From assembly GCA_012843025.1 (NCBI GenBank), contig DURT01000088.1:1-58758 (forward strand): DNA of 58,758 nt, in the 5' to 3' direction. The notes beneath the pieces were generated by a model. It was not told the origin of the DNA. It did no database searches and was given only the letters and a program-made list of their open reading frames with translations. Within the stretch, counting starts at the first letter, position 1. Each line of letters starts with the position of its first letter. Shown piece by piece: positions 45,231 through 52,985 of the stretch. This DNA comes from Tissierellia bacterium. Lineage in GTDB: Bacteria; Bacillota; Clostridia; Tissierellales; Sedimentibacteraceae. The position numbers and the translations under genes were made by a program.

Positions 45231-45814
45231 TATGCTCTTTTTTGTTTTCTGTTAACTATTAATGCTCCTCCTAAAACAACTATAGCACCACCCAATATGT
45301 ATTGTAAGGGACTATTCTTTTCACCATCCTCCCCTAAATCGGCAGTAACACTTACTTCATCAGTTTCTGCTATTGAATCAGATACACTAGTATCTGCTAT
45401 ATCTGATGTTGCTGGATCTATAAGAGGCATATCCTCCGCATACTCCAATGTTACAGCAGGAATACCTTCCACAACCTTAATCTTATCTTCTCCTATTAAA
45501 TCATAGATATAGTTTATATTTTCTTCATTGTAGGGTGTAATTCCTATTTCAACATATTCATCCATTGGGGCCGTATGGGTTACAAAAATATCTTTTTCCT
45601 CTAATTTATTGTCGTATTCTTTAAACAAGATCCTATCTATTTTTAGCTGTTTCTCATAAATTTCCTCATTAATTTCACCTATATCATAATATACTGGTGA
45701 ATCTGGCGGAACAACCCTTTCTAACGGTTCTATTGATTCTGCAAATGCACTTCCAATAGACGCTGCTAGTATACATAGGCTAATAGTTGCTACTTTTATC
45801 TTTCTTGCAAACAT
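45230..45814 (-). CDS. Secreted, C-terminally anchored protein of unknown function
   Basis: I do not recognise this 194-residue protein. It has an N-terminal signal peptide (KIKVATISLCILAASIGSAFA, cleavage near residue 25), an acidic extracellular region rich in Asp, Glu and Ser/Thr (about residues 26-160), and one C-terminal transmembrane segment (YILGGAIVVLGGALIV) followed by a positive tail NRKQKRA. That order is like cell-surface anchored spacer proteins, but there is no LPxTG. The gene is single, with its own terminator. Function is not predicted. Confidence 0.75.
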   Translation of the reverse strand: MFARKIKVATISLCILAASIGSAFAESIEPLERVVPPDSPVYYDIGEINEEIYEKQLKIDRILFKEYDNKLEEKDIFVTHTAPMDEYVEIGITPYNEENINYIYDLIGEDKIKVVEGIPAVTLEYAEDMPLIDPATSDIADTSVSDSIAETDEVSVTADLGEDGEKNSPLQYILGGAIVVLGGALIVNRKQKRA

Positions 45815-45934
45815 GCTAATCTTCCTTTCCTAGTATTTCTTACATGGCCATTGTAAGTTACACTATATTAGACGATAGATTTGTAAATATGTTTCAATAA
45901 AACACTGCCAAATTTTCCTAGGCAGCAAACTAGC

Positions 45935-45986
45935 AGGGCGGTTCTTACTTAGCATTAAAATGTATTAATCCAGAAAAACCGTCCCC
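45935..45986. repeat. REP-like hairpin with GGGCGGTT/AACCGTCCC arms
   Basis: AGGGCGGTTCTT (45935-45946) faces AGAAAAACCGTCCCC (45972-45986), with an inner ATTAA/TTAAT pair. Its GGnCGGTTCT...AACCGTCCCC form is like repetitive extragenic palindromes widespread in clostridial genomes. It lies beyond the MerR gene end. A second small hairpin, CTGCC...GGCAG (45905-45925), lies before it. Confidence 0.5.
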
Positions 45987-45993
45987 ACTGATA

Positions 45994-46755
45994 TTATTTT
46001 CTTCCAGTATAAATCCATATGGCATCTCGTAAGAATTCACTAGCTCCAGGGCCAACTTTATCGTAATATGCTTTAAATCTTTCATCATCTACATACATCT
46101 GTGCCAAATTTCCATGGGCTTCTTTGTCATAACTGCCCCAGCAGAAGGTAATAAATTTTTTATGGAGCTCTGCTGTTTTTTGTGCAAGTTCTCCAGCAGG
46201 ATCCTTAGTTTCCATTGCCTTCTCTAAGTTTTCTAAAATTGAACTGCTTAATTCCTCCAATTTCTTGTATTGTTCCTCTGTCATATTCATAAATTGTTTA
46301 TTTGACTTTCTTACTGCTTCTTCCCCATATTTTTCTCTTATTTCTTTTCCGAATTTCTTTTCATTGTCTTCTAATAAATTTTTCTTAAAGCCTTCAAATT
46401 TTTCTTTATCACTCAAAACAATTCTCCCTTCTTTATATTTAATAGTCTTCTCCAAATTTTCAATTAAAATATCTAGCTGTTCTCTTTTTTCAAGGAGCTT
46501 CTTTCGATGTTCCTTAAGGGATTTTATTTCATCATAATCTGGGGAAGACAATATGTTTTTAATTGTATCTAAACTGATTCCTAATTCCCTATAGAATAAT
46601 ATTTGCTGCAATCTATCTACTTCTTCCTTACCATAAATGCGATATCCTGATGAGCTGATTCTTGCAGGATGAAGAATTCCTATCTCATGATAGTATCTAA
46701 GCGTTCTGGTACTTACCCCTGCCAATGAACTTAATTTCTTAATGGTATATTCCAT
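45994..46755 (-). CDS. MerR-family regulator with TipAS-like domain
   Basis: A 253-residue regulator. The N-terminal winged helix (YTIKKLSSLAGVSTRTLRYYHEIG) and coiled-coil dimer helix are MerR-type. The C-terminal half (about residues 125-253, with KKFITFCWGSYDKEAHGNLAQMYVDDERF) is a TipAS drug-binding domain, which in Streptomyces binds thiopeptides; a Cys is present in the expected area. It is divergent from a YczE-type membrane protein, with a MerR-style promoter between, and probably controls its own expression and that neighbour. Confidence 0.88.
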   Translation of the reverse strand: MEYTIKKLSSLAGVSTRTLRYYHEIGILHPARISSSGYRIYGKEEVDRLQQILFYRELGISLDTIKNILSSPDYDEIKSLKEHRKKLLEKREQLDILIENLEKTIKYKEGRIVLSDKEKFEGFKKNLLEDNEKKFGKEIREKYGEEAVRKSNKQFMNMTEEQYKKLEELSSSILENLEKAMETKDPAGELAQKTAELHKKFITFCWGSYDKEAHGNLAQMYVDDERFKAYYDKVGPGASEFLRDAIWIYTGRK

Positions 46756-46847
46756 GTTCTCACTCCTCGTATAATATGTTTAGAACTTCTGGATTCATAT
46801 CGTTTAGCTAAAGTCCTTATGAACCTCTTACCAGATTGCTTATATGT

Positions 46848-46904
46848 ATTATAGACCTTTACGTAACGTTAATGTCAATAAACAAATTAATGGTTTATAA
46901 ACCA
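46848..46904 (-). promoter_or_regulatory. MerR-type promoter with 19-base spacer and adjacent palindrome
   Basis: On the minus strand -35 TTGACA (46873-46878), a 19-base spacer and -10 TATAAT (46848-46853). The long spacer contains TTAACGTTACGTAAAGG, an imperfect palindrome. This is the classic MerR-activated layout. Next to it, on the side of the divergent yczE gene, TGGTTTATAAACCA (46891-46904) is a perfect 14-bp palindrome, possibly a second operator. Confidence 0.75.
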
Positions 46905-46995
46905 GGAAGAACTATCTCAACTATTTTTTATAAAGAATAATATTGTTTTTTTATGGAATATCATATATTATTATTAAAAATGCCAGGAGGTAATA

Positions 46996-47664
46996 ATGCA
47001 GAATTATTTAAAAAGGATGTGGAAACTTAGTATAGGTCTTATTCTATACTCTTTCGGCCTATTGTTTAATATACATGCTAATATTGGACTTGCACCATGG
47101 GAAGCTTTCAGTATTGGTATATACAATGTAACTGGTATCTCTTTTGGAAAAGTTAGTGTAATAACAGGAATACTTATTTTGATTGCCGTAGCTTTATATT
47201 TTAGAGAAAAAATAGGTGTAGGTACAATATTGAATACGATTTTTATAGGATTGTTAGTTGATTTATGGGAAATATTAAATATTATACCCTATATGAATAC
47301 CTTTGCATCAGGACTAGTAATGTTGTTTTTAGGGCAAGTACTGGTAAGTCTTGCTACTTACTTCTATGTAAGTGCTGGATTAGGTTCCGGACCCAGAGAT
47401 ACTTTAATGATTGCTTTAGGAAAGAAGTTTTCCAATGTACCTATTGGAGTGATAAGAGGTTTAATTGAAGGTACAGTATTGTTAATAGGTTGGATACTAG
47501 GTGCAAAGGTTGGCCTTGGAACGGTTGTATACGTTTTTGGAATAAGCTTTATCCTTCAAACAACCTTTAATCTGTTAAATTTTGATGTAAAATCAGTAGA
47601 ACACGAAAGTATTTTTGACACTATAAATGCACTTAAAGAATTATACGCCAAATCTGAAGCCTAA
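46996..47664 (+). CDS. YczE/YyaS/YitT-family membrane protein
   Basis: A 222-residue protein with about five transmembrane helices. The N-terminal LIGLILYSFGLLFNIHANIGLAPWEAFSIGIYN and LGSGPRDTLMIALGKK sections match the YczE family, found beside antibiotic or stress regulators in Firmicutes. Function is unknown; members are proposed to be transport or signal-related. AGGAGG precedes the ATG. It is divergent from the TipA-like MerR gene, so it is likely to be its target. Confidence 0.78.
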   Translation: MQNYLKRMWKLSIGLILYSFGLLFNIHANIGLAPWEAFSIGIYNVTGISFGKVSVITGILILIAVALYFREKIGVGTILNTIFIGLLVDLWEILNIIPYMNTFASGLVMLFLGQVLVSLATYFYVSAGLGSGPRDTLMIALGKKFSNVPIGVIRGLIEGTVLLIGWILGAKVGLGTVVYVFGISFILQTTFNLLNFDVKSVEHESIFDTINALKELYAKSEA

Positions 47665-47679
47665 CTTAGGTTGGGTTTG

Positions 47680-48234
47680 CTAAACAAATGATTTAAGCTT
47701 TTCCTTAACTTTTAGCAAATCCTTCCATGCATCTTTTTTTGCTCCTTCATTTCTCAACAGATATGAAGGGTGAAAAGTAGGAATGAAGTAAAAGTTTCCC
47801 TTTTTTACGAAAATTCCCCTTTCCTTGCTTATTTTTATATCGGGATTTATAAGGTTCTTAGCTGCAACGGCACCTAAGCATACAATAATTTTAGGATCGA
47901 TTAATTTAACCTGCCATCTTAAATAATCAAGGCATGCACTACATTCATCTTCCATGGGATTTCTGTTTTCAGGAGGTCTGCACTTAACAATATTGGCTAT
48001 GTAAACATCACTACGTTTTAAATCGATGGCTTCAATCATTTTATCCAACAGTTGTCCCGCTCTTCCAACAAAGGGTCTCCCTTGTACATCCTCGTAATAA
48101 CCAGGACCTTCTCCAACAAACATAAGGTCTGCATTTTCATTACCTTCACCAAATACTACATTTGTTCGTGTCTGAGACAATCTGCACTTTCTGCATCTAT
48201 AACAAAATTCCCTTAATTCGTCCATAGTATACAT
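47680..48234 (-). CDS. Family 4 uracil-DNA glycosylase (Fe-S)
   Basis: A 184-residue enzyme that removes uracil from DNA. The N-terminal CRKCRLSQTRTNVVFGEG and FVGEGPGYYEDVQGRPFVG pattern is that of family 4 (thermophile-type) UDG. Four cysteines for a [4Fe-4S] cluster are visible (CxxC near residue 15, one near 85, one near 100). The C-terminal FIPTFHPSYLLR is the HPS motif. It is a different family from the ung-like gene in the CRISPR operon. It is probably monocistronic. Confidence 0.93.
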   Translation of the reverse strand: MYTMDELREFCYRCRKCRLSQTRTNVVFGEGNENADLMFVGEGPGYYEDVQGRPFVGRAGQLLDKMIEAIDLKRSDVYIANIVKCRPPENRNPMEDECSACLDYLRWQVKLIDPKIIVCLGAVAAKNLINPDIKISKERGIFVKKGNFYFIPTFHPSYLLRNEGAKKDAWKDLLKVKEKLKSFV

Positions 48235-48375
48235 ACTGTACCTCTAAGCTCACCTATATTTTATAATTATTTTATCACAGATTTTAGCATATTTCTATTA
48301 ATTATGGACAACCATCGAAAATTTTGTTGAGATCCATGAAAAAGGATTTGAACTTCTGCTCAAATCCTTTTTATA

Positions 48376-48999
48376 CTATAAAACCTGTACCCTGAATGCT
48401 GTAGTTTGGGGAGGAATGCTCAAAGTCTGAAAAATTGCATGGTCGACTCTTACAAAATCTCCAGGTCTTAAATCTCTTAAACTTATTCTTCTTCCCCTCC
48501 TGTCTATGATTACTGTGGAATCTGTTATTACAAATCTCATTTGGCTTAAAATATTAAATGGATTTCCAGTATATAAAAAACCATTTACTGGGTCCACCGC
48601 CATAACTCTGCCTTCAGTAGTAGTATATTGGCTTTCAATTACAGTAATTCTGTAGGCTCTTGACTGTGGTGGAATACTTCTGGTCATGGCGGCTGAGAAT
48701 TCAGCATCTACTGTCATACCCTCTCTCAATTCTCTAAATGGTACTGGCTCTCCAAATTGGTTAATGATTATTGTATCTCTTCCTACTACCAATGTCACAA
48801 CCTGCATGTTCAAAGTTTGATTTCTGTCCATTACTCCGTAAGATATTGTTACATATCCGTTTATGTTATCCCTGGTTACATTTTCTATTATAGCATTTTC
48901 CGCAAAGATTACATCTATGCCCCTGTTCCCAAAAATTCTGTCAATTAATAAATTAATTCCCCAATCGCTCAATCTTTGATTTCTAACTATATCATCCAT
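48376..48999 (-). CDS. Two-repeat protein of unknown function
   Basis: I do not recognise this 207-residue protein. It has two tandem, about 53-residue repeats (residues 68-120 and 155-207), each ending in a SIPPQ(S/T) x(R/T)AxR element after a D-x(T)-(V/I)II strand and an RELREG/RDLRPG turn. This resembles small beta-rich domains of surface or spore coat proteins, but no signal peptide is seen. The start at 48999 follows GAGAGGTG; the longer frame to 49182 overlaps the small Fe-protein gene. It lies downstream of the feo operon and may be separately expressed. Confidence 0.7.
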   Translation of the reverse strand: MDDIVRNQRLSDWGINLLIDRIFGNRGIDVIFAENAIIENVTRDNINGYVTISYGVMDRNQTLNMQVVTLVVGRDTIIINQFGEPVPFRELREGMTVDAEFSAAMTRSIPPQSRAYRITVIESQYTTTEGRVMAVDPVNGFLYTGNPFNILSQMRFVITDSTVIIDRRGRRISLRDLRPGDFVRVDHAIFQTLSIPPQTTAFRVQVL

Positions 49000-49111
49000 A
49001 TTACACCTCTCAAGTATATATAATAATATATATTCACGAGAGATTAATATGTGATTAGGTCCTTTAAGAATACTGTCCATTGCATATAATAAGCTGCCTC
49101 TATTGAGACAG

Positions 49112-49267
49112 CTATTTGTTACTAGATGGACAACTGTTAATCTTACTGCATCCTGAACAGCCAGAACAACAGCCTGAACCATTTTTTCTTTGTTTTCTCA
49201 TAAATAACACTATTCCTGCAACTATTGCTGCAATAATAGCAATTATTATAATATCTGCTGTGTTCAT
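49112..49267 (-). CDS. FeoB-associated Cys-rich membrane protein
   Basis: A 51-residue protein in a frame too short for most ORF cutoffs. It has one N-terminal hydrophobic helix (MNTADIIIIAIIAAIVAGIV) and then a basic stretch and a Cys-rich tail with SGCCSGCSGCSKI. This is the FeoB-associated Cys-rich protein pattern, often the last gene of the feo operon. A GGGGG stretch lies before the ATG. It is 22 bases after the feoB stop, so co-transcribed with it. The longer 268-codon frame on the same strand across this region is spurious. Confidence 0.88.
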   Translation of the reverse strand: MNTADIIIIAIIAAIVAGIVLFMRKQRKNGSGCCSGCSGCSKINSCPSSNK

Positions 49268-49289
49268 ATTAACCCCCTTTATGAACAAA

Positions 49290-51302
49290 TTATATGAACA
49301 AATTCCCCAATTGGTACACTACCATTCCAACCACATATGCTGTCATGGTCTGATACATTGCAGTAAGAACCGCGTTTTTTACTGAACCAAGCTCCCTCTT
49401 AGTTGCAGCAAACGCTGCAACACAAGGCATGTACAGAAGTGTAAATGTCAAAAATGCAAATGAACTTAAAGGAGTAAATATGGTGCTTAATGCTGTTGAA
49501 AGTTCCAAATCTGTAACAGTTCCAGTTAATACTGATAAAGTACTCACCACCGCTTCCTTAGCAGTAAGTCCTGATATTAATGCAGTGGATGCTTTCCAGT
49601 CATTAAATCCTAAGGGTATGAATATGGGTGCTATTAATGATCCTATAGTTGCAAGTATGCTGTAGGAGCTATCCTCAACCATATTCAGCGACCAGTCAAA
49701 ACTTTGAAGGAACCATATTATGATTGTTCCCAAGAATATTATTGTGAAGGCCCTTTGTAAAAAATCTTTTGCCTTTTCCCACATGTGTAAAAGAACACTT
49801 TTTCTTGAAGGTATTCTGTATGCGGGAAGCTCCATAACAAAGGGGACAGGCTCTCCCTTAAAAATTGTACCTTTTAACAATAGTCCTGACAATATAGCAA
49901 CGACTATTCCCATTATATAAAGTGCTATCATTATAAAAGCAGCATTTTCAGGGAAAAATGCCATGGTCATCATCCCATAAATCGGAAGTTTGGCACTGCA
50001 GGACATAAAGGGAGTCAACACAATAGTCATTTTTCTGTCTCTTTCGCTTGCCAATGTCCTGGTTGCCATAATTGCTGGTACACTGCAGCCAAAACCTATT
50101 AGCATTGGGACAAAAGAACGTCCTGATAAACCTATCTTCCTTAAGAGCTTATCCATTAAAAAGGCTATTCTGGCCATGTATCCACTGTCTTCCAGCATTG
50201 AAAGGAAGAAAAACAATATTACTATAATCGGTAGGAAGGATAACACACTTCCAACACCTGCAAATATTCCGTCTATAACCAATGAATGCAGCCAAGGACT
50301 TACTTGGTATGATTCCATTAGATTTGCCACATAATCTGTAGCTAATGCTATTATTTCTTCCAGATAACCCTGAAGAAAAGCTCCTGCAGCCCCAAAAGTT
50401 ATCCAGAAAATTACAAACATAATTCCAATAAATATTGGAATACCAAGGTACTTGTGAGTCAAAACTTTATCTATTTTTTCTGAACGGATCTGTTCTCTTG
50501 TTTCCTGTTTTTTAATAACTGTATCTCTGCATATCTGTTCAATATATGAATATCTCATATCTGCCAGTGCTGCTTCCCTGTCAGTATTCAGAGCCTTTTC
50601 CATATCCTCAACTACATGCTCTATGATATGAGTTTGACTTTCTGTTATCTTAAGCTCCTTAAAGGTTAGCTCGTCCCCTTCAACAAGTTTTGTAGCGGCA
50701 AACCTTAAAGGATACTCTGCTTCCTTTGCCTGATCTTCAATTAAATGAGAGATGGCATGAATAGCCTTATGAACCTCGCCTGTACAGAAGTCCAACTTTA
50801 CTGGTTTTCTTTTTTCCTGGGCAGTCTTGATCGCCACTTCCACAAGCTCTGATACTCCTTCTTTCTTGCTTGCTGAAATAGGTACAACAGGTATTCCTAA
50901 GTGTTTTGACAGCTTCATTACATCAATGGAGTTTCCGCTAGCTCTAACTTCATCCATCATATTCAGAGCGATGACCATTGGAATAGAAAGCTCCATCAAT
51001 TGCAAGGTTAAGTATAGGTTTCTTTCAATGTTTGTAGCATCAACAATATTCAAAATTAAATCAGGATGTTCCTTTAACAGAAAATCCCTAGTAACAACCT
51101 CTTCCAATGAATATGGTGATAATGAATAAATTCCAGGTAAATCTACTAAAGAAGCATCTTTAAATCTTTTTATTTGCCCTTCCTTCTTTTCTATTGTGAC
51201 ACCTGGAAAATTACCCACATGTTGATTGTTTCCCGTTAATGCATTATAAAGAGTTGTTTTTCCGGAATTCTGATTACCTGCAAGGGCAATTACATATTTC
51301 AT
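49290..51302 (-). CDS. feoB: Ferrous iron transport protein B
   Basis: Membrane protein that imports Fe2+, powered or controlled by its cytoplasmic G domain. The 670-residue product begins with the G1 motif GNQNSGKTT (residues 9-17), with VDLPG (G3) and NMMD (G4) following, then two membrane domains (Gate motifs with a cysteine, GFGCSVPAIM). The start overlaps feoA by four bases. It is under the Fur box upstream of feoA. The small Cys-rich gene follows it. Confidence 0.97.
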   Translation of the reverse strand: MKYVIALAGNQNSGKTTLYNALTGNNQHVGNFPGVTIEKKEGQIKRFKDASLVDLPGIYSLSPYSLEEVVTRDFLLKEHPDLILNIVDATNIERNLYLTLQLMELSIPMVIALNMMDEVRASGNSIDVMKLSKHLGIPVVPISASKKEGVSELVEVAIKTAQEKRKPVKLDFCTGEVHKAIHAISHLIEDQAKEAEYPLRFAATKLVEGDELTFKELKITESQTHIIEHVVEDMEKALNTDREAALADMRYSYIEQICRDTVIKKQETREQIRSEKIDKVLTHKYLGIPIFIGIMFVIFWITFGAAGAFLQGYLEEIIALATDYVANLMESYQVSPWLHSLVIDGIFAGVGSVLSFLPIIVILFFFLSMLEDSGYMARIAFLMDKLLRKIGLSGRSFVPMLIGFGCSVPAIMATRTLASERDRKMTIVLTPFMSCSAKLPIYGMMTMAFFPENAAFIMIALYIMGIVVAILSGLLLKGTIFKGEPVPFVMELPAYRIPSRKSVLLHMWEKAKDFLQRAFTIIFLGTIIIWFLQSFDWSLNMVEDSSYSILATIGSLIAPIFIPLGFNDWKASTALISGLTAKEAVVSTLSVLTGTVTDLELSTALSTIFTPLSSFAFLTFTLLYMPCVAAFAATKRELGSVKNAVLTAMYQTMTAYVVGMVVYQLGNLFI

Positions 51303-51532
51303 TCGTTAAATACCTCTTTCAACTCAATTTTTGAAGCTTCTTCTTTTCTTATGGTTAAAACATAGTTTCTTAGGAAAAGTTCAATAGGGTCTCCCAAAGG
51401 TGCGACTTTTCTTACATATACTTTTGTATTTGGGGTTAAACCCATATCCAACAATCTTCTTCTAAGCATACCCTGCCCGCCAACAGATGCTATAATACCA
51501 CCTTGACCCGGTTTAATACTATCTAATGTCAT
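51299..51532 (-). CDS. feoA: Ferrous iron transport protein A
   Basis: A 77-residue SH3-like protein that aids FeoB. The pattern SVGGQGMLRRRLLDMGLTPNTKVYVRKVAPLGDP is that of FeoA. A ribosome binding site (AGGAGG) precedes the ATG. It is the first gene of feoA-feoB-Cys-rich protein. Confidence 0.95.
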   Translation of the reverse strand: MTLDSIKPGQGGIIASVGGQGMLRRRLLDMGLTPNTKVYVRKVAPLGDPIELFLRNYVLTIRKEEASKIELKEVFNE

Positions 51533-51552
51533 ATAACTTTTCCTCCTACATT

Positions 51553-51612
51553 GAAACTGATAATCATTATCATCTTTTTATAAATTATATTCCTTCTGAT
51601 AACTAATGTCAA
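51553..51612 (-). promoter_or_regulatory. feoA promoter with Fur box
   Basis: Minus-strand promoter with -35 TTGACA (51607-51612), 17-base spacer and -10 TATAAT (51584-51589), all consensus. Just downstream of the -10, 51553-51571 matches the Fur box GATAATGATAATCATTATC at 17 of 19 positions. Repression by Fur under iron sufficiency is expected. Confidence 0.9.
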
Positions 51613-51632
51613 TATTTATATGAAAATTTGAC

Positions 51633-51657
51633 ATAATAAAAACCCGCTAATAGCGGG
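51633..51657 (-). terminator. Rho-independent terminator after the PII-like gene
   Basis: Stem CCCGCTA/TAGCGGG with a 1-base loop boundary (51643-51657), then TTTTTATTAT on the minus strand. It lies 22 bases past the gene stop and just before the feoA promoter. Confidence 0.85.
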
Positions 51658-51678
51658 CTATCTGTTAAGATAGGTTTT

Positions 51679-52029
51679 CTATTTAAACTCCTCTAAATTA
51701 GAGCTGTATACTTCCAAAACCGGCACAGAAAACATAAATCCAATTCCTGGTTCATCGAAATAATCTAATTCTTTCTTTATCTTTTCAACTACCTTATCAA
51801 GTTTTTCCTTATCTTTTATTACACTGAAAATAATCTTACTATAGGGTTTTCTTCCGTCTATAAGCTTTCTTACACTGTCAAGCATAGGTAGATTTATATT
51901 ATGGTCTAAAAGAACCTTACCCATTCCCTGGCTATCTATTGAAGTTGCACCGATCTCCTCTTCATAGAACAATTCATGTATGTCATCAAGCTTAAAAATA
52001 TCATTTAATACTAATATTAAAGCGTACAT
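51679..52029 (-). CDS. PII-like/DUF small protein
   Basis: A 116-residue protein resembling small PII-like (ferredoxin-like fold) regulators: beta-strand ALILVLNDIFKLDDIHEL, then GATSIDSQGMGKVLL, and a late KIIFSVIKDKEKLDKVVEKIKKEL segment. The exact family is not certain. The ATG at 52029 follows GGAGG. It is monocistronic and lies between the UPF0173 hydrolase and the feo promoter. Confidence 0.6.
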   Translation of the reverse strand: MYALILVLNDIFKLDDIHELFYEEEIGATSIDSQGMGKVLLDHNINLPMLDSVRKLIDGRKPYSKIIFSVIKDKEKLDKVVEKIKKELDYFDEPGIGFMFSVPVLEVYSSNLEEFK

Positions 52030-52097
52030 CTGAACCTCCATAATTCTCTGATGCCTTTCATTATATCATATGGTATTTTACTATTCAATAACGAAAA

Positions 52098-52775
52098 CTA
52101 TACATACATACTTTCATTAATACTAAGTATCTTTACTTCTGAGGATTTTACTTTATTCTTAAATACCTGAGGGTCAGCCTTTATAATGTCGAAAGTATCA
52201 TAGTGCATAGGTACCACAAATTTCGCTTTAATAAATTCTGCTGCTTTTACCGCATCTTCTATATCCATAGTATAATTTCCTCCGATGGGAAGAAAAGCAA
52301 CGTCAATTTTTTCATCTTCCAATAGCTTCATATCATAAGTTAGGCCTGTGTCTCCAGCATGATAAACTTTCTTACCTTCTATTTCAATAATAAATCCACA
52401 GGGATTGCCTCCATATACCATGTTCTCTCCTTCAGATATACCAGAACCGTGAAGGGCATTTGTCATTTTTACCGTCCCAAAATCCAACTTCACCCTTCCT
52501 CCAATATGCATTGAATGGGTTTTTAGACCATACTTGCCTAAGTAAGCAGAAATTTCATGGTTGGCTATTATTATGGAATTATTTTTCTTTGCTATTTCAA
52601 TCGTATCTCCTAAATGGTCTCCATGGCCGTGGGTTACAAAAATGTGTGTTATGTTACCTAAGTCCTCAATTCTTACTTTGCACAATTCATTCCCTTTAAT
52701 GAAAGGATCCACAATTGCCTTAACTTTTCCCGCTTCAATTACCAATACAGAATGCCCCAAATAAGTAAGTTTCAT
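52098..52775 (-). CDS. UPF0173 metal-dependent hydrolase (metallo-beta-lactamase fold)
   Basis: A 225-residue protein of the MBL superfamily. Visible metal ligands are HGHGDHLGD near residue 51 and [10 protein letters not shown] near residue 140, with the late MHYDTFD. UPF0173 members are typically annotated as metal-dependent hydrolases; the substrate is unknown. The ATG at 52775 follows AGAGGTG. Tandem 16-bp repeats lie in its 5' region. Confidence 0.88.
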   Translation of the reverse strand: MKLTYLGHSVLVIEAGKVKAIVDPFIKGNELCKVRIEDLGNITHIFVTHGHGDHLGDTIEIAKKNNSIIIANHEISAYLGKYGLKTHSMHIGGRVKLDFGTVKMTNALHGSGISEGENMVYGGNPCGFIIEIEGKKVYHAGDTGLTYDMKLLEDEKIDVAFLPIGGNYTMDIEDAVKAAEFIKAKFVVPMHYDTFDIIKADPQVFKNKVKSSEVKILSINESMYV

Positions 52776-52786
52776 TTCTATCACCT

Positions 52787-52821
52787 CTTTTTAACTATAT
52801 AATAACTTTTTAACTATATAA
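52787..52821. repeat. 16-bp direct repeat upstream of the UPF0173 gene
   Basis: CTTTTTAACTATATAA occurs at 52787-52802 and again at 52806-52821. The first copy overlaps the ribosome binding site region of the UPF0173 gene. It could be a slippage duplication or a control site. Confidence 0.7.
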
Positions 52822-52908
52822 AATCAATACCTAAAGGAAAATCTATTCCGTTTTTTGTATTATATTGGAAAATCAGCCGATTTCCAGTAACTGTGACTCC
52901 CATTTAAG

Positions 52909-52936
52909 TTGATTTTAAACAAGAACATGATATAAT
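52909..52936 (+). promoter_or_regulatory. Promoter of the large activase gene
   Basis: -35 TTGATT (52909-52914), a 16-base spacer and -10 TATAAT (52931-52936). The ATG follows 49 bases on, with GGGAGG before it. No obvious operator was seen. Confidence 0.7.
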
Positions 52937-52985
52937 TATCTCATAGTTTTAACAATTTATTTTCTGCCTTACTAGGGAGGTCATA

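Noticed and set aside
49000-49182. N-terminal extension of the two-repeat protein (frame open to 49182)
   Set aside because: A good ribosome binding site precedes the ATG at 48999, and the extension overlaps the FeoB-associated Cys-rich gene in another frame.
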